64,000 nt of DNA from Sphingomonas horti (lineage in GTDB: Bacteria > Pseudomonadota > Alphaproteobacteria > Sphingomonadales > Sphingomonadaceae), in NCBI RefSeq assembly GCF_009753715.1, contig NZ_WQMS01000016.1, positions 434,001-498,000 on the forward strand, written 5' to 3'. Position 1 is the stretch's first letter; each line of letters opens with the position of its first letter. The notes below the pieces were generated by a model, which was given only the letters and a program-made list of their open reading frames with translations, had not been told where the DNA came from and did not search any database. Of the stretch, positions 9,504 to 18,903 are shown one piece after another. A program made the translations under genes and the position numbers.

Positions 9504-11225
9504 ATGATCGCGTCGCTCCTTCGCTCCGTCCCTGATTTCCGGCTTCCAAAGGTAACGCTTCTCCGCGTGACGTGCCGTGACTTTCGTTACCTTTGGGCCG
9601 CGCTGGCGCTGCTCGCGGTGCCTGCCCATGCCGATTCGCTGATCGACAATGTGAACGGGCTGACGCTCGACAAGGACGGCAAGGTCGAGCGCTTTACCGG
9701 CCTCGTCATCGACAAGGACGGGCGCGTCGAAAAGCTGCTCCAGCGCGGCGACAAGCGGCCCGATCGCGGCCTCGACTTCCGCTACGACGGCAAGGGGCGG
9801 GTGCTGATGCCCGGCCTGATCGACGCGCACGGCCATGTGATGGAACTGGGCTTCAAGGCAATGTCGCTCGACCTCACCGAAGCGAAGTCGCTGGACGAGG
9901 CGAAGGCGATGCTGGCTGCCTATGCGAAGGCCAATCCCGACCGGCCGTGGATCGTCGGCGCCGGCTGGAACCAGGAGCAATGGGGCCTCGGCCGCTTCCC
10001 GACTGCGGCGGACATCGACGCGATCGTCCCGGACAGGCCGGTCTGGCTGGTCCGCGTCGACGGCCATGCCGGCTGGGCGAACAGCGCCGCGATGAAGGCC
10101 GCCGGCGTCACCGCCGCGACGCCGTCGCCGGCCGGGGGGCGCATCGAAAAGACCGCCGGCGGCCAGCCCGCGGGCGTGTTCGTCGATGCCGCGCGCCGGC
10201 TGGTCGAGAAAGTGGTGCCTGGCCCGCAGCCGCGCGAGCGCGACATCGCCCTGTCGAAGGCACAGGCGATCCTGCTCGGCTACGGCATCACCGGCATTGC
10301 GGACATGGGCACCTCGGTCGAGGACTGGAACGTGTTCCGTCGCGCCGGCGACGCCAATGTGCTGAAGGTGCGGATCATCTCCTATGCGCTGGGGCTGGAG
10401 CCGGCGCTGTCGGTCGCAGGCGCCGGCCCGACGCCGTGGCTCTATGACGACCGGCTGCGGATGGTCGGGATCAAGCTCTTCGCCGATGGCGCGCTCGGCT
10501 CGCGCGGGGCGTGGCTGAAGCAGCCTTATGCCGACGCGCCGAAGGAAACCGGCCTGGGCTTCATGGACGATGCGAAGATCCGCAACCTGATGGTCCGTGC
10601 GGCGATGGACAAATTCCAGGTCGCGATCCACGCGATCGGCGATCGCGCCGACGCGCAGGTGTTGAGCGCGATCGAGGAAGTCGCGCCCAGCTATCCGGAC
10701 AATCGCCGCTGGCGGATTGAGCACGCGCAGATCGTCGATCCCGCCGATATCCCGCGCTTCGGCCGGTTCGGCATCATCGCCTCGATGCAGCCGACTCATG
10801 AGACTTCGGACCGGTTGATGGCGGAAGCGCGGCTGGGGCCGAACCGGCTTGCCGGCGCCTATGCGTGGGAATCGATCCGGCGCACCGGTGCCCACCTCGC
10901 CTTCGGTTCGGACGCGCCGGTCGAATCGCCGAACCCGTTCCCGGGCATGGCCGCCGCGATCACGCGCGAAGGGCCGGACGGGCAGCCGTTCGGCGGCTGG
11001 CAGCCGCAGGAGCGGGTCAGCCGCGAAGTGGCGCTCGCCGGCTACACCACGGAGGCGGCCTATGCCGGCAAGGCGGAAGACCGGATCGGAATGCTCCAGC
11101 CCGGCTACCGCGCCGATTTCCTGATCGTCGACACCGATCCGCTGCAGTCCACGCCGCAGCAGCTCCGCGCGACCAAGGTGCTTGAGACCTGGATCGGCGG
11201 CGAGCGGGTCTATGCCGCGAAATAG
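9504..11225 (+). CDS. YtcJ-like metal-dependent amidohydrolase, exported
   Basis: A 573-residue member of the amidohydrolase-3 (YtcJ) group. Landmarks are DAHGHV (first metal-binding pair), HAIGDRA and RIEHAQIV (further His ligands) and FGSDAPV (catalytic Asp). The N-terminus holds a signal peptide (WAALALLAVPAHA), so the enzyme acts outside the cytoplasm. The true start is uncertain: ATG 9504 gives a 43-residue leader, while GTG 9567 gives a compact 22-residue signal peptide. The hydrolysed substrate is unknown. The 3' end overlaps the next lipoprotein gene by 14 bases, implying translational coupling. Confidence 0.85.
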   Translation: MIASLLRSVPDFRLPKVTLLRVTCRDFRYLWAALALLAVPAHADSLIDNVNGLTLDKDGKVERFTGLVIDKDGRVEKLLQRGDKRPDRGLDFRYDGKGRVLMPGLIDAHGHVMELGFKAMSLDLTEAKSLDEAKAMLAAYAKANPDRPWIVGAGWNQEQWGLGRFPTAADIDAIVPDRPVWLVRVDGHAGWANSAAMKAAGVTAATPSPAGGRIEKTAGGQPAGVFVDAARRLVEKVVPGPQPRERDIALSKAQAILLGYGITGIADMGTSVEDWNVFRRAGDANVLKVRIISYALGLEPALSVAGAGPTPWLYDDRLRMVGIKLFADGALGSRGAWLKQPYADAPKETGLGFMDDAKIRNLMVRAAMDKFQVAIHAIGDRADAQVLSAIEEVAPSYPDNRRWRIEHAQIVDPADIPRFGRFGIIASMQPTHETSDRLMAEARLGPNRLAGAYAWESIRRTGAHLAFGSDAPVESPNPFPGMAAAITREGPDGQPFGGWQPQERVSREVALAGYTTEAAYAGKAEDRIGMLQPGYRADFLIVDTDPLQSTPQQLRATKVLETWIGGERVYAAK

Positions 11226-11832
11226 CCGTCTCGTCCTGGTCGCGCTGCTGCTGCTCGCCGGCTGCGACAAGATGACGGTCGGCAACCGGACCGAGCGCAG
11301 TGGCGACGTGCCGGTCAGGGTCGCCGACAGTGCCGACGAGAATGTCTCAGAAGTGCCCGAAGGGGTGGGGGCGCCGATGGCATGGCGCGTCGAGGACGGC
11401 GCCGCCTTCTACGGCGCCGCCAACCTGCCGCCGGAATTCGCGCTCCGCTGCGAACCGGCCAGCCGCTCGATCCTGTTCGAGCGCGCCGGCACCGGCACCG
11501 CGCTGAACCTGGCGGCGGGCGGGGTAGGGGTCAGCCTCGGCACGCGCGACCTCGGCAATGGCCGCGTGCAGGCGCGCACCGGCATGGGCGACGCCGTGCT
11601 GGACGCGATGGCGCGCCCGCAGTCGCAGATCACCGTTTCCGGCGGTCCGCAGACATTCACGATTCCGGGCGGCGTCGCGATCCGGCGCGTCGTCGATTTC
11701 TGCCGCAACCCGCCGGCTCCGCCCCCGCCCCCGGTCGAAAATGCGGCCGCGCCAGCGAACGGAATGGCGCCGGTGGCGCCGCCGCAGCCCGTACCGACCG
11801 CGACCCCCAGCTCAGGAGGCCAGCCGCGCTAG
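11212..11832 (+). CDS. Lipoprotein of unknown function
   Basis: A 206-residue protein with a lipoprotein signal: MPRNSRLVLVALLLLAGC, lipobox LAGC, Cys at about residue 18. The middle part contains two further cysteines (LRCEP and DFCRN). The last 40 residues are Pro/Ala-rich and unstructured. I recognise no catalytic motif. ATG 11212 lies inside the end of the amidohydrolase gene with GAGCGGG upstream, so the two are probably co-translated. The 3' end overlaps the convergent dsbD gene by 21 bases. Confidence 0.75.
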   Translation: MPRNSRLVLVALLLLAGCDKMTVGNRTERSGDVPVRVADSADENVSEVPEGVGAPMAWRVEDGAAFYGAANLPPEFALRCEPASRSILFERAGTGTALNLAAGGVGVSLGTRDLGNGRVQARTGMGDAVLDAMARPQSQITVSGGPQTFTIPGGVAIRRVVDFCRNPPAPPPPPVENAAAPANGMAPVAPPQPVPTATPSSGGQPR

Positions 11833-13851
11833 CATCGACGGGGTCAGCACTTGCGGCAGCACGTCCGGCTCGGCCGCGCCTGGGCGGTAATAAAGGTAGA
11901 GCGGCACGCCCGACCGTCCCTGCCGCTCCAGGAAGCGCCCGATCTCCGGATCGCCGTTGGTCCAGTCGCCGACCAGCACCGCGACGTTGTGTTTGGCAAA
12001 GGCGTCGGCCACCTCGGCTCGCTCGATCGCGCCTTTCTCGTTGACCTTGCAGGTCAGGCACCAGTCGGCCGTGAAGTAGAGGAAGACCGGCCGCCCCGCA
12101 TCGCGCGCCGCCTTCAGCGCCGCCTCGCTGAACGGCCGCGCCTTCAGCACGCCGCCCGCTTCGGCGCGGGTGGCGATCGGGGCAAGGGTCAGCACCAGCC
12201 CGGCCGCGATCGCGGCGGCCGGGATCGCCGGCAGTATCGGGCGGCCGCGGACCTGCCGCACGCCGGCCCACCAGAGCGCGAGACCGAGCAGCAGTGCGGC
12301 GCCCAGCCCTACGATCATGCCGTCCACGCCCGCCTGCCGCCCCAGGATCCAGGCCAGGCCGAGCGCCGTCAGGAACATCGGCACGGCAAGGACGCGGCGC
12401 ATCGTCTCCATCCAGGCGCCGGGCTTCGGCAGCCGCCGTCGCAGCGCCGGCACGAACCCGATCGCGAGGAAGGGCAGCGCCAGCCCGAGTCCGAGCCCGC
12501 CGAACACCGCAAGCGCTCCTGCCGCGGGCAGCACCAGGGCCGCGCCCAACGCCGCCGCCATGAACGGCCCGGTGCAGGGCGTCGCGACAAAGGCCGCAAG
12601 CGCGCCGGTCCAGAAGGCGCCCGCCGCGCCGCCCCGCGCGGCCAGCGCATCGCCGGCTCCGATCGTGCGCAGCTCGAACAGCCCGGCCAGGTTCAGCGCG
12701 ACGGCCATGACCAGCAACAGCAGCAGCCCGATCACGCGCGGGTCCTGCAGCTGAAACGCCCAGCCGGCCGCGGAGCCGCCGGCACGGAGCGCCAGCAATG
12801 CGCCCCCGAGCGCCAGGCAGGTGGCGATCACGCCCGCCGCATAGGCGAGTCCCTCGCGCCGCGCCTCGCGCTCGTCGACGCCGGCACGCGCCAGCCCGAG
12901 CGCCTTCAGGCTCAGGATCGGGAACACGCACGGCATCACGTTCAGCAGCAGCCCGCCCAGCACCGCGCCGGCAAGGGCGGTCAGCACCGTCATCGCGTCC
13001 CACTTGGCCGCACCTGTCTCCCCGACCGGATCGCCCGCCGCCGGAACCGGCCCCGGCACCGCGGTCAGCGCCAGGCCGGTATCGTCGTCGATCTTCAGCA
13101 CGCCGGCCAGCGCCGCCGGATTGCCCTTGGCCGCCGTCTCGACGATCAGCGCGTCGCCGTTGCGGCTGACGCTCTGCGGCGCGGCATAGTCGATCGCGTT
13201 TCCGGTCTCGGCGAAGAAATAGGGCTGCGCGACGGCGACGTCGGCCGGCAGCGGCACGGCGATGCGCATCCGGCCCTGCACCACTTCGAACCGCGCCTGC
13301 GCGCCCAGCGGCCGCGGCAGCTTCGCCCGCCACGCATCGAACCGCGCTTGCGTCGCCGGATCGATGCGGCCGCTCCCCACGGTCAGGTCGACGGCGATCG
13401 TTCCCCGCTCGGGGACGCAGACTTCGTCGGTGCAGGCGAGCCATTCGGCATCGCCTTCGATCCGCAGCGTCGCGCCGGGCCTGGCGTCCTTCGGCACCGT
13501 CAGCGGCGCGATCAGCGCATATTCGTGCTCATAGACATAGTTCATCAAGCCAGCGATCAGCAGCGTGCCCGGCACAGGATAGCGGAACGCGCCGACGCTC
13601 GCGCCCGCCGGGAGCCGCCACTTGACGTCGGGGGGCACGCCGGCGTCGCCCGGGTTCTGCCAATAGCCGTGCCAGCCCTTGTCCGGCGTCATCTCCAGCG
13701 CCAGCGCGATCGTTTGGCCGGGCGCGGGGGTAGCGCTTTCGGCGATCAGCCGCGGGTGGATGTGCTGCTGGCCCGGTTGCGCGAAGACCGCCGCGGGCCA
13801 CAGTGCCGCCAGGATCAGCCACGCCCATGCGGATTTCAGTTTCGCGAGCAT
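11812..13851 (-). CDS. dsbD: Protein-disulfide reductase DsbD-like (ScsB type)
   Basis: A 679-residue membrane electron carrier that passes cytoplasmic thioredoxin electrons to periplasmic disulfide or cytochrome c maturation targets. After a signal peptide (ending VFAQ) comes a large periplasmic domain with the pair WLACTDEVC, as in ScsB-type proteins. The transmembrane DsbD core has paired membrane cysteines NVMPCVFPILSLK and ATPCTGPFMAA. The C-terminal thioredoxin-like domain carries FTADWCLTCKVNE. All three redox centres are present, so it should be functional. It overlaps the convergent lipoprotein gene at the 3' end and is divergent from phoK. The exact subfamily (DsbD or ScsB/CcdA-like) is not settled by eye. 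Confidence 0.9.
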   Translation of the reverse strand: MLAKLKSAWAWLILAALWPAAVFAQPGQQHIHPRLIAESATPAPGQTIALALEMTPDKGWHGYWQNPGDAGVPPDVKWRLPAGASVGAFRYPVPGTLLIAGLMNYVYEHEYALIAPLTVPKDARPGATLRIEGDAEWLACTDEVCVPERGTIAVDLTVGSGRIDPATQARFDAWRAKLPRPLGAQARFEVVQGRMRIAVPLPADVAVAQPYFFAETGNAIDYAAPQSVSRNGDALIVETAAKGNPAALAGVLKIDDDTGLALTAVPGPVPAAGDPVGETGAAKWDAMTVLTALAGAVLGGLLLNVMPCVFPILSLKALGLARAGVDEREARREGLAYAAGVIATCLALGGALLALRAGGSAAGWAFQLQDPRVIGLLLLLVMAVALNLAGLFELRTIGAGDALAARGGAAGAFWTGALAAFVATPCTGPFMAAALGAALVLPAAGALAVFGGLGLGLALPFLAIGFVPALRRRLPKPGAWMETMRRVLAVPMFLTALGLAWILGRQAGVDGMIVGLGAALLLGLALWWAGVRQVRGRPILPAIPAAAIAAGLVLTLAPIATRAEAGGVLKARPFSEAALKAARDAGRPVFLYFTADWCLTCKVNEKGAIERAEVADAFAKHNVAVLVGDWTNGDPEIGRFLERQGRSGVPLYLYYRPGAAEPDVLPQVLTPSMLARLAS

Positions 13852-13899
13852 CCCGCTTTCCCTATCGGTTCACAGCCCGGAACCCCAAGGAGTTTCTTC

Positions 13900-15540
13900 G
13901 TGAGGCTGCGTCTTCTCGTCACCGCTCTCGCCGCTTTCCTTCCCGCCACCGCCCCGGCCCAGCCTCCCAGGCCGAAGCTGATCGTCGCGATCTCGGTCGA
14001 CCAGTTCTCGGCCGACCTGTTTTCGGAGTACAGGCAGCATTTCACCGGCGGGCTGCGACGCCTCTCCGAAGGCGTGGTCTTCCCCTCGGGCTATCAGAGC
14101 CATGCGGCGACCGAGACCTGTCCCGGCCACTCGACGATCCTGACCGGCAGCCGGCCCTATCGGACCGGCATCGTCGCCAATGACTGGATCGACCAGTCGG
14201 TCGCCCGCGCCGACAAGACCATCTATTGCGCCGAGGACGAGACGGTGCCCGGCAGCACGTCGCGGAGCTACACGGTTTCGGCGAAGCACCTGCTGGTGCC
14301 GACGCTGGGCGAGCGGATGAAGAATGCCGATCCCGCCACCCGGGTCGTCTCGGTCGCCGGCAAGGACCGCGCCGCGGTTATGATGGGCGGGCACAAGGTC
14401 GACCAGCTCTGGTTTTGGAACGGCAAGGACTATGTGACGATCGCGGGCCAGCCCGCGCCGGACGCGGCGATCGCGCCGTTCCGCAGCGCGCTCGCCGCCC
14501 GGCTGGCTCAGCCGCAGCCGGCGCTGCCGGTGCCCGGCGTCTGCGCCTCGCGCGACCGGCCGATCCCGATCGGCGACGGCAAGACCGTTGGCACCTGGCG
14601 GTTCGGCCGTCCGGCCGGCGACACGACCAAGTTCCGTGCCTCGCCCGAGATCGACGACGCCAACCTGACGCTTGCCGAATCGCTGATCGACTCGATGCAG
14701 CTCGGCCGCGGACCAGCGACCGACATCATCTCGATCGGCGAATCCGCCACCGACTATGTCGGCCACGCTTTCGGCACCGAGGGTGTCGAAATGTGCATCC
14801 AGCTGCTCGCGCTCGACAAGCGGCTGGGCCAATTCTTCGATCGGCTGGACAAGGCGGGCATCGACTATGTCGTCGTGCTGACGGCCGATCACGGCGGCCA
14901 TGACCTGCCCGAGCGCAACCGCATCCACGCCGCGCCGGACGCGCAGCGCGTCGACAACCGGCTCGACGTGAAGGCGGTCGGGGCGCAGATCGGCCGCGAG
15001 CTGAAGCTCGACGGCCCGGTGCTGATCCCGGCGGGCGGCGATGTCTATGTCGATCGGGCGGTGCCTCAGAAGATGCGCGCCAAGGTCGCGCGTCGCGCCG
15101 CGGATCTGATCCGCCAGTCGCCGCTGGTCGAGAATGTGTTCGTCGGCGCCGACATCGCGAAGCTGCCGCAGCCGACCAGCCCGCCCGAGACCTGGTCCTT
15201 TACCGAGCGGGCGCGGGCGTCCTACCTGCCGGGACGCTCGGGCGACCTGATCGTCGCGCTGAAGGAGCGCGTGACGCCGATCGCCGACCCCACGCGTGGC
15301 TATGTCGCCACCCATGGAAGCTTCTGGAACTACGACCGGCGGGTGCCGATCCTGTTCTGGTGGAAGGGCGTGCAGAATTTCGAGCAGCCGCTCGGCGTGG
15401 AGACGGTCGACATCCTGCCGACGCTCGCGTCGCTGATCGGCTTGCCGGTGCCCGCCGGCGAGATCGACGGCCGCTGCCTCGATCTCGACGCGAGCGCGGG
15501 GGACAATTGCGCGGTTGCCGCACCGGAAGCCGCTCGCTAG
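13900..15540 (+). CDS. phoK: PhoK-type alkaline phosphatase
   Basis: A 546-residue secreted phosphatase, very close to PhoK/SPAP of Sphingomonas sp. BSAR-1, a zinc-dependent broad phosphomonoesterase. Matching landmarks: PKLIVAISVDQFSADLF with metal-ligand Asp34; SHAATETCPGHSTILTGSRP with nucleophile Thr73 (equivalent to Thr89 of PhoK); an ISIG-SATDYVGH-FG metal site; TADHGGHDLPER; and VATHGS near the end. The signal peptide is MRLRLLVTALAAFLPATAPA. The GTG start at 13900 has a perfect AAGGAG with 7-base spacing; no ATG fits. It is divergent from dsbD, and I see no obvious Pho box. The next gene, a small lipoprotein, follows after 32 bases. Confidence 0.93.
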   Translation: MRLRLLVTALAAFLPATAPAQPPRPKLIVAISVDQFSADLFSEYRQHFTGGLRRLSEGVVFPSGYQSHAATETCPGHSTILTGSRPYRTGIVANDWIDQSVARADKTIYCAEDETVPGSTSRSYTVSAKHLLVPTLGERMKNADPATRVVSVAGKDRAAVMMGGHKVDQLWFWNGKDYVTIAGQPAPDAAIAPFRSALAARLAQPQPALPVPGVCASRDRPIPIGDGKTVGTWRFGRPAGDTTKFRASPEIDDANLTLAESLIDSMQLGRGPATDIISIGESATDYVGHAFGTEGVEMCIQLLALDKRLGQFFDRLDKAGIDYVVVLTADHGGHDLPERNRIHAAPDAQRVDNRLDVKAVGAQIGRELKLDGPVLIPAGGDVYVDRAVPQKMRAKVARRAADLIRQSPLVENVFVGADIAKLPQPTSPPETWSFTERARASYLPGRSGDLIVALKERVTPIADPTRGYVATHGSFWNYDRRVPILFWWKGVQNFEQPLGVETVDILPTLASLIGLPVPAGEIDGRCLDLDASAGDNCAVAAPEAAR

Positions 15541-15572
15541 ACCCGCCCGCGTTCAGGAAGGAGACGATCTCG

Positions 15573-15851
15573 ATGAAGAAACTGACTGTCCTCGCGCTGG
15601 CTTCGGCCGCTGCCCTTGGTCTCGCGGCCTGCTCGCAAAATGCGCAGAACGAGACCAGCGAAGCGGCCAACGCGGTCGGGACCGATATCTCGAACACCGC
15701 GGAAGCGGGCGCGAACAGCGTCGACAACGCGCTCGCCGCTGCCGGCAATTCGATGGATGCGATGGCCGACAACAGCGCCAACGCGACCGGCAACGCTGCC
15801 GACAATGCCGCGAACGCCGCCGACAATGCGGCGGGGAACGCGAGCCACTAA
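15573..15851 (+). CDS. Small Ala/Asn-rich lipoprotein
   Basis: A 92-residue protein with a lipoprotein signal peptide (MKKLTVLALASAAALGLAAC, lipobox LAAC). It is followed by a low-complexity Ala/Asn/Asp helix containing imperfect repeats such as NAADNAANAADNAAGN. Such Lpp- or entericidin-like helices are common in sphingomonads and may pack against the outer membrane, but no function is known. Start ATG 15573 has AAGGAG nine bases upstream. It follows phoK closely and ends just before a strong intrinsic terminator at 15873-15902, so it is probably the last gene of that transcript. Confidence 0.8.
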   Translation: MKKLTVLALASAAALGLAACSQNAQNETSEAANAVGTDISNTAEAGANSVDNALAAAGNSMDAMADNSANATGNAADNAANAADNAAGNASH

Positions 15852-15872
15852 CCGCGCGGGCTGTACAGGAAG

Positions 15873-15902
15873 AGCCGCGGTCCTGCCGGGCCGCGGCTTT
15901 TT
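15873..15902 (+). terminator. Intrinsic terminator after the phoK/lipoprotein pair
   Basis: AGCCGCGG (15873-15880) pairs with CCGCGGCT (15891-15898) around a 10-base loop, followed by TTTT. It separates the plus-strand transcript from the convergent bamB, whose stop is at 15907. Confidence 0.85.
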
Positions 15903-15906
15903 CGCG

Positions 15907-17256
15907 TCAGCGCCAGGCCGAAAGGCCGCCTTCGTCGTCCAGCAGGTAGAGCGTATTGTCGGCGACGACCGGGGACAGGCTGAGCGGCTTGCCGGCCTTG
16001 ACGGTGGCCTGGATCGCGCCCGTCTCGGGCGAGACATAGGCGATCTGGCCCTCGCTGCTGACCGCGATCAGCCGGCCGCCGGCGAGCACCGGCCCGGTCC
16101 AGCTGATCCCGCCCTTCTTCTTCTTCTCGTTCTTCCAGTGCGGCAGCTGCGTCGCCCAGCGCACGCGCCCGGTCGATCGGGCGATGCAGAGCAGTCGCGC
16201 ATTGTCGGTGACGGCGAACACCCAGTCGCCGGCCACCCACGGCGTCGCGATGCCGCCTGCGTTGATCTCCCAGATGCGCTGGCCGGTGACCAGCTCCAGC
16301 GCGACCATGCGGCCGCCCGATCCGATCGCATAGACGCGCCCGTCGTCGATCACCGGCTCGGCATCGATGTCGGAGATCGTGCCCACCGACGTCGAGATGC
16401 TGGTGCGCGACAGCGCGTCCTGCCAGACGATGCGGCCATTCTCGTAGCGATAGGCATTGAGCTCGCCCGAGGAGAAGCCGGCGACGACGGTGCCCTGGCC
16501 GGCTGCGGGCGCGGCTACGCCGAACACGCCGGAGACCTCAAGCGTGCCGGAGCCGGTCCATTCAATATTGCCGTCGCTCTGGCGAAGCGCGAAGATCTGG
16601 TTGTCCTGGCTCACCACATAGACATTGCCGTTCGAAACGGTCGGCGCGCCGCGCAACGGGCCGCCCGGGCGTTTGCGCCAGATCGTCGATCCGTCGGCGG
16701 CGTTCTTCGCCACCACGTCGCCAAGTCCGTTCGTCGCGTAGAGCTTGTCGCCATCGACGCTGACGCCGCCGCCGAACAGCGCCTTGCTGTTGTTGGCGGC
16801 GCCTTTGCCCTTATCTTCGTCCGCGGCGTCGCCAACGAACACGGTCCAGACTTCGCTGCCGGTCCGCGCGTCATAGGCGTGCAGCCGGGCATTGGTGTCG
16901 ATCACATAGAGCCGGCCGCCCGCCACCACCGGCGCGGCGGCGAGATGCGCTCGCTTGTCGCCGCCGGCGATCCGCGTTTCCCAGACGCGCGTCGGCGAGG
17001 CGGAAAGGGCAAGGTGCCCCATCGCGTGCGTCGCGTTGCCGCTCGGTTGGGTCCAGGCATCGTTCAGCACCGGCGGCGGCAGCGCCACCTGGATCGAGGC
17101 GAGCGCCGGATCGACTTCGGCCCCCGTCTCGGCGACCAGGATCGGCACGCGCTGGCCGAGCACCGGCGTCTTGGGCTTGGCGGCCTTGAAGACGCCGCAG
17201 CCCGAAAGCGCCAGCATCGTGGCGAGCAGCAGCGGGGCGCGAAGATTACGGATCAT
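15907..17256 (-). CDS. bamB: Outer membrane assembly lipoprotein BamB (PQQ-like beta-propeller)
   Basis: A 449-residue lipoprotein with signal MIRNLRAPLLLATMLALSGC and a body of repeated WxxxxG-type beta-propeller blades. Examples are GRLYVIDTNARLHAYD, GKLYATNGLGDVVA-like stretches and TGRVRWATQL. BamB helps the BAM complex insert beta-barrel proteins into the outer membrane. Start ATG 17256 overlaps the stop of the upstream TPR gene by four bases, the arrangement seen when this pair is translationally coupled. The remaining uncertainty is between BamB and another PQQ-blade lipoprotein, but the upstream YfgM-like neighbour supports BamB. Confidence 0.92.
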   Translation of the reverse strand: MIRNLRAPLLLATMLALSGCGVFKAAKPKTPVLGQRVPILVAETGAEVDPALASIQVALPPPVLNDAWTQPSGNATHAMGHLALSASPTRVWETRIAGGDKRAHLAAAPVVAGGRLYVIDTNARLHAYDARTGSEVWTVFVGDAADEDKGKGAANNSKALFGGGVSVDGDKLYATNGLGDVVAKNAADGSTIWRKRPGGPLRGAPTVSNGNVYVVSQDNQIFALRQSDGNIEWTGSGTLEVSGVFGVAAPAAGQGTVVAGFSSGELNAYRYENGRIVWQDALSRTSISTSVGTISDIDAEPVIDDGRVYAIGSGGRMVALELVTGQRIWEINAGGIATPWVAGDWVFAVTDNARLLCIARSTGRVRWATQLPHWKNEKKKKGGISWTGPVLAGGRLIAVSSEGQIAYVSPETGAIQATVKAGKPLSLSPVVADNTLYLLDDEGGLSAWR

Positions 17257-17954
17257 CGGGACAAACTCGGCTGAGCGACAGGATTGACGGCAACACCCAG
17301 TACGCTCGCCATCTGAGCGGCGCGTGAACGGATCGAAGGCGGAACGGCCGGGTCGCCGACCAGCCCCGCGAACGTTGCTCCCGCCTCGGTCGGCCGGCCC
17401 GCCTTCAGCTGCGCGACCGCGATCAGCTCGCCGGCGCTGCCCCCCCACGGGCTGCCCTTCGCCGCCAGCGGCTTCATTCGCGCGATCACCTGGTCCGGCG
17501 GCAGCGTGTCGAACTCCATCGTCGTCTGGCGGATCAGCGCCAGGTCGCGGAACGGCTTGCCGATCTTCTCATCCTTGGCGACCGCAGCGAAGGCAGCGAT
17601 CGCCGCCTTCGGGTCCTTCTTCTGCGAATCGATCGCCCCGAGCGCGAGCTGGGCGGCGGCGCGATAGCCGCTGCGCGACGATTTGCTGAGCTCGCGCAAG
17701 GTCGGGATCGCCTGGTCGGTGCGTCCGCTCGACAGCTGCTCGATTGCCGCCGACAGCTTCTCGCCTTCGATGCCGGCCTGCTTTGCCTGATAGTCGCGCC
17801 ACCACAGGAATGCGGCAAGCGCGATCAGGCCGACAGCGATGACGACCAAGAGCACCCGGCCCCAGCGCTTCCAGAGCCTGGCCAGTTCGTCCCGCCGCAG
17901 TTCCTCGTCGACTTCGCGTAAGAAAGCTTCGTTCGTCTCCGGCGGTACGGCCAA
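17253..17954 (-). CDS. YfgM-like membrane-anchored TPR protein
   Basis: A 233-residue single-pass protein. A short acidic cytoplasmic N-terminus (TNEAFLREVDEELRRDELA) leads into one membrane helix (LLVVIAVGLIALAAFLWW), then a periplasmic TPR-like helical domain. This layout is that of E. coli YfgM, the ancillary SecYEG-translocon subunit that cooperates with periplasmic chaperones. As in many proteobacteria, it sits directly before bamB, here with an ATGA overlap (17253-17256). It probably links protein export to outer-membrane assembly; the role in this organism is inferred from family and context. Confidence 0.88.
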   Translation of the reverse strand: MAVPPETNEAFLREVDEELRRDELARLWKRWGRVLLVVIAVGLIALAAFLWWRDYQAKQAGIEGEKLSAAIEQLSSGRTDQAIPTLRELSKSSRSGYRAAAQLALGAIDSQKKDPKAAIAAFAAVAKDEKIGKPFRDLALIRQTTMEFDTLPPDQVIARMKPLAAKGSPWGGSAGELIAVAQLKAGRPTEAGATFAGLVGDPAVPPSIRSRAAQMASVLGVAVNPVAQPSLSR

Positions 17955-18018
17955 ACCAAATCTCCTGGGGGATCAAGCGGCGCGGACCTTAGCGATGCGC
18001 TTCGCCAAACGGAAGCCG

Positions 18019-18873
18019 CTACTTGGGGGCGTAAACCTGGTCGGGTCCAGGAAAGGTGCGGGCCCGCACCTCGGCCGCATAGGCTGCGGCGGCATCCCCG
18101 ATCATGCCCGCCATGTCGGCATAGCGCTTCACGAACCGGGGCGTGCGCTCGAACAGGCCGAGCATGTCTTCGGCGACCAGCACCTGCCCGTCGCACGCGG
18201 CCGATGCGCCGATGCCGATCACCGGGCACGCCACTTCGGCGGCGATGGTTCGGGCGAGCGGCTCGATCACGCCTTCGGCGACGACCGAAAAGGCGCCCGC
18301 CTCGGCGACCGCGCGGGCATCGGCGACGATGCGCGAATGCTCCTCGTTGGTGCGGCCGCGCGCGCCATAGCCGCCCAGCGCGTTCACCGATTGCGGCGTC
18401 AGGCCGACATGCGCCATCACCGGCACGCCGCGCGCGGTCAGGAAGGCGATCGTCGGCGCCATCGTCTCGCCGCCTTCCAGCTTGACGCCGGCAGCGCCGG
18501 TCTCGGCAAGGATGCGCGCGGCGGAGGCAAAGGCCTGGTCCGGGCTCGCCTCATAGCTGCCGAACGGCATGTCGACGATCACCAGCGCGTGATAGCTGCC
18601 CCGCACCACCGCCGCCCCGTGCGCGCACATCATGTCGAGCGTGACCGGAAGTGTGGAGGGGAGGCCGTAGATCACCTGGCCCAGGCTGTCGCCGACCAGC
18701 AGGATGTCGCAGTGCGGATCGAGCAGCTGCGCCATCCTGACCGTATAGGCGGTCAGCATCACCAGCGGCTCTCCGCCCTTGCGCGCGCGGACCGCGGGAA
18801 CGGTCAGCCGCTTCATCGGGGCGGGGGTGGGATGGGCGCGGCTGGTCGCGGTGTCGATCGTGAAGGTGGACAT
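18019..18873 (-). CDS. panB: 3-methyl-2-oxobutanoate hydroxymethyltransferase
   Basis: PanB transfers a hydroxymethyl group from methylene-tetrahydrofolate to alpha-ketoisovalerate, giving ketopantoate, the first committed step of pantothenate and CoA synthesis. It has 284 residues, with family landmarks LMLTAYD replaced here by VMLTAYT, then [40 protein letters not shown] and [14 protein letters not shown]. The Asp and Glu ligands of the metal-bound substrate are in place. It lies inside a minus-strand cluster (cpoB, nudix, panB, TPR, bamB) with short gaps of 30 and 64 bases. No other pantothenate gene is nearby. Confidence 0.96.
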   Translation of the reverse strand: MSTFTIDTATSRAHPTPAPMKRLTVPAVRARKGGEPLVMLTAYTVRMAQLLDPHCDILLVGDSLGQVIYGLPSTLPVTLDMMCAHGAAVVRGSYHALVIVDMPFGSYEASPDQAFASAARILAETGAAGVKLEGGETMAPTIAFLTARGVPVMAHVGLTPQSVNALGGYGARGRTNEEHSRIVADARAVAEAGAFSVVAEGVIEPLARTIAAEVACPVIGIGASAACDGQVLVAEDMLGLFERTPRFVKRYADMAGMIGDAAAAYAAEVRARTFPGPDQVYAPK

Positions 18874-18903
18874 GGCCGCGCTTTTGCGCCGCCGTGACGG
18901 AAA

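Noticed and set aside
8283-11285. A 1000-codon minus-strand frame opposite the hydroxyacid dehydrogenase and amidohydrolase genes
   Set aside because: Same reason: full motifs of two known families lie on the plus strand, and the antisense product is Arg/Asp/His-rich without domain structure.
11851-13899. A long plus-strand frame that continues into phoK
   Set aside because: The part before 13900 is antisense to dsbD; GTG 13900 with an ideal Shine-Dalgarno sequence begins the real protein.
15700-15850. Repeated GCCGACAATGCC-like units
   Set aside because: They encode the Ala/Asn/Asp-rich lipoprotein helix with imperfect units; not a tandem DNA repeat likely to slip.
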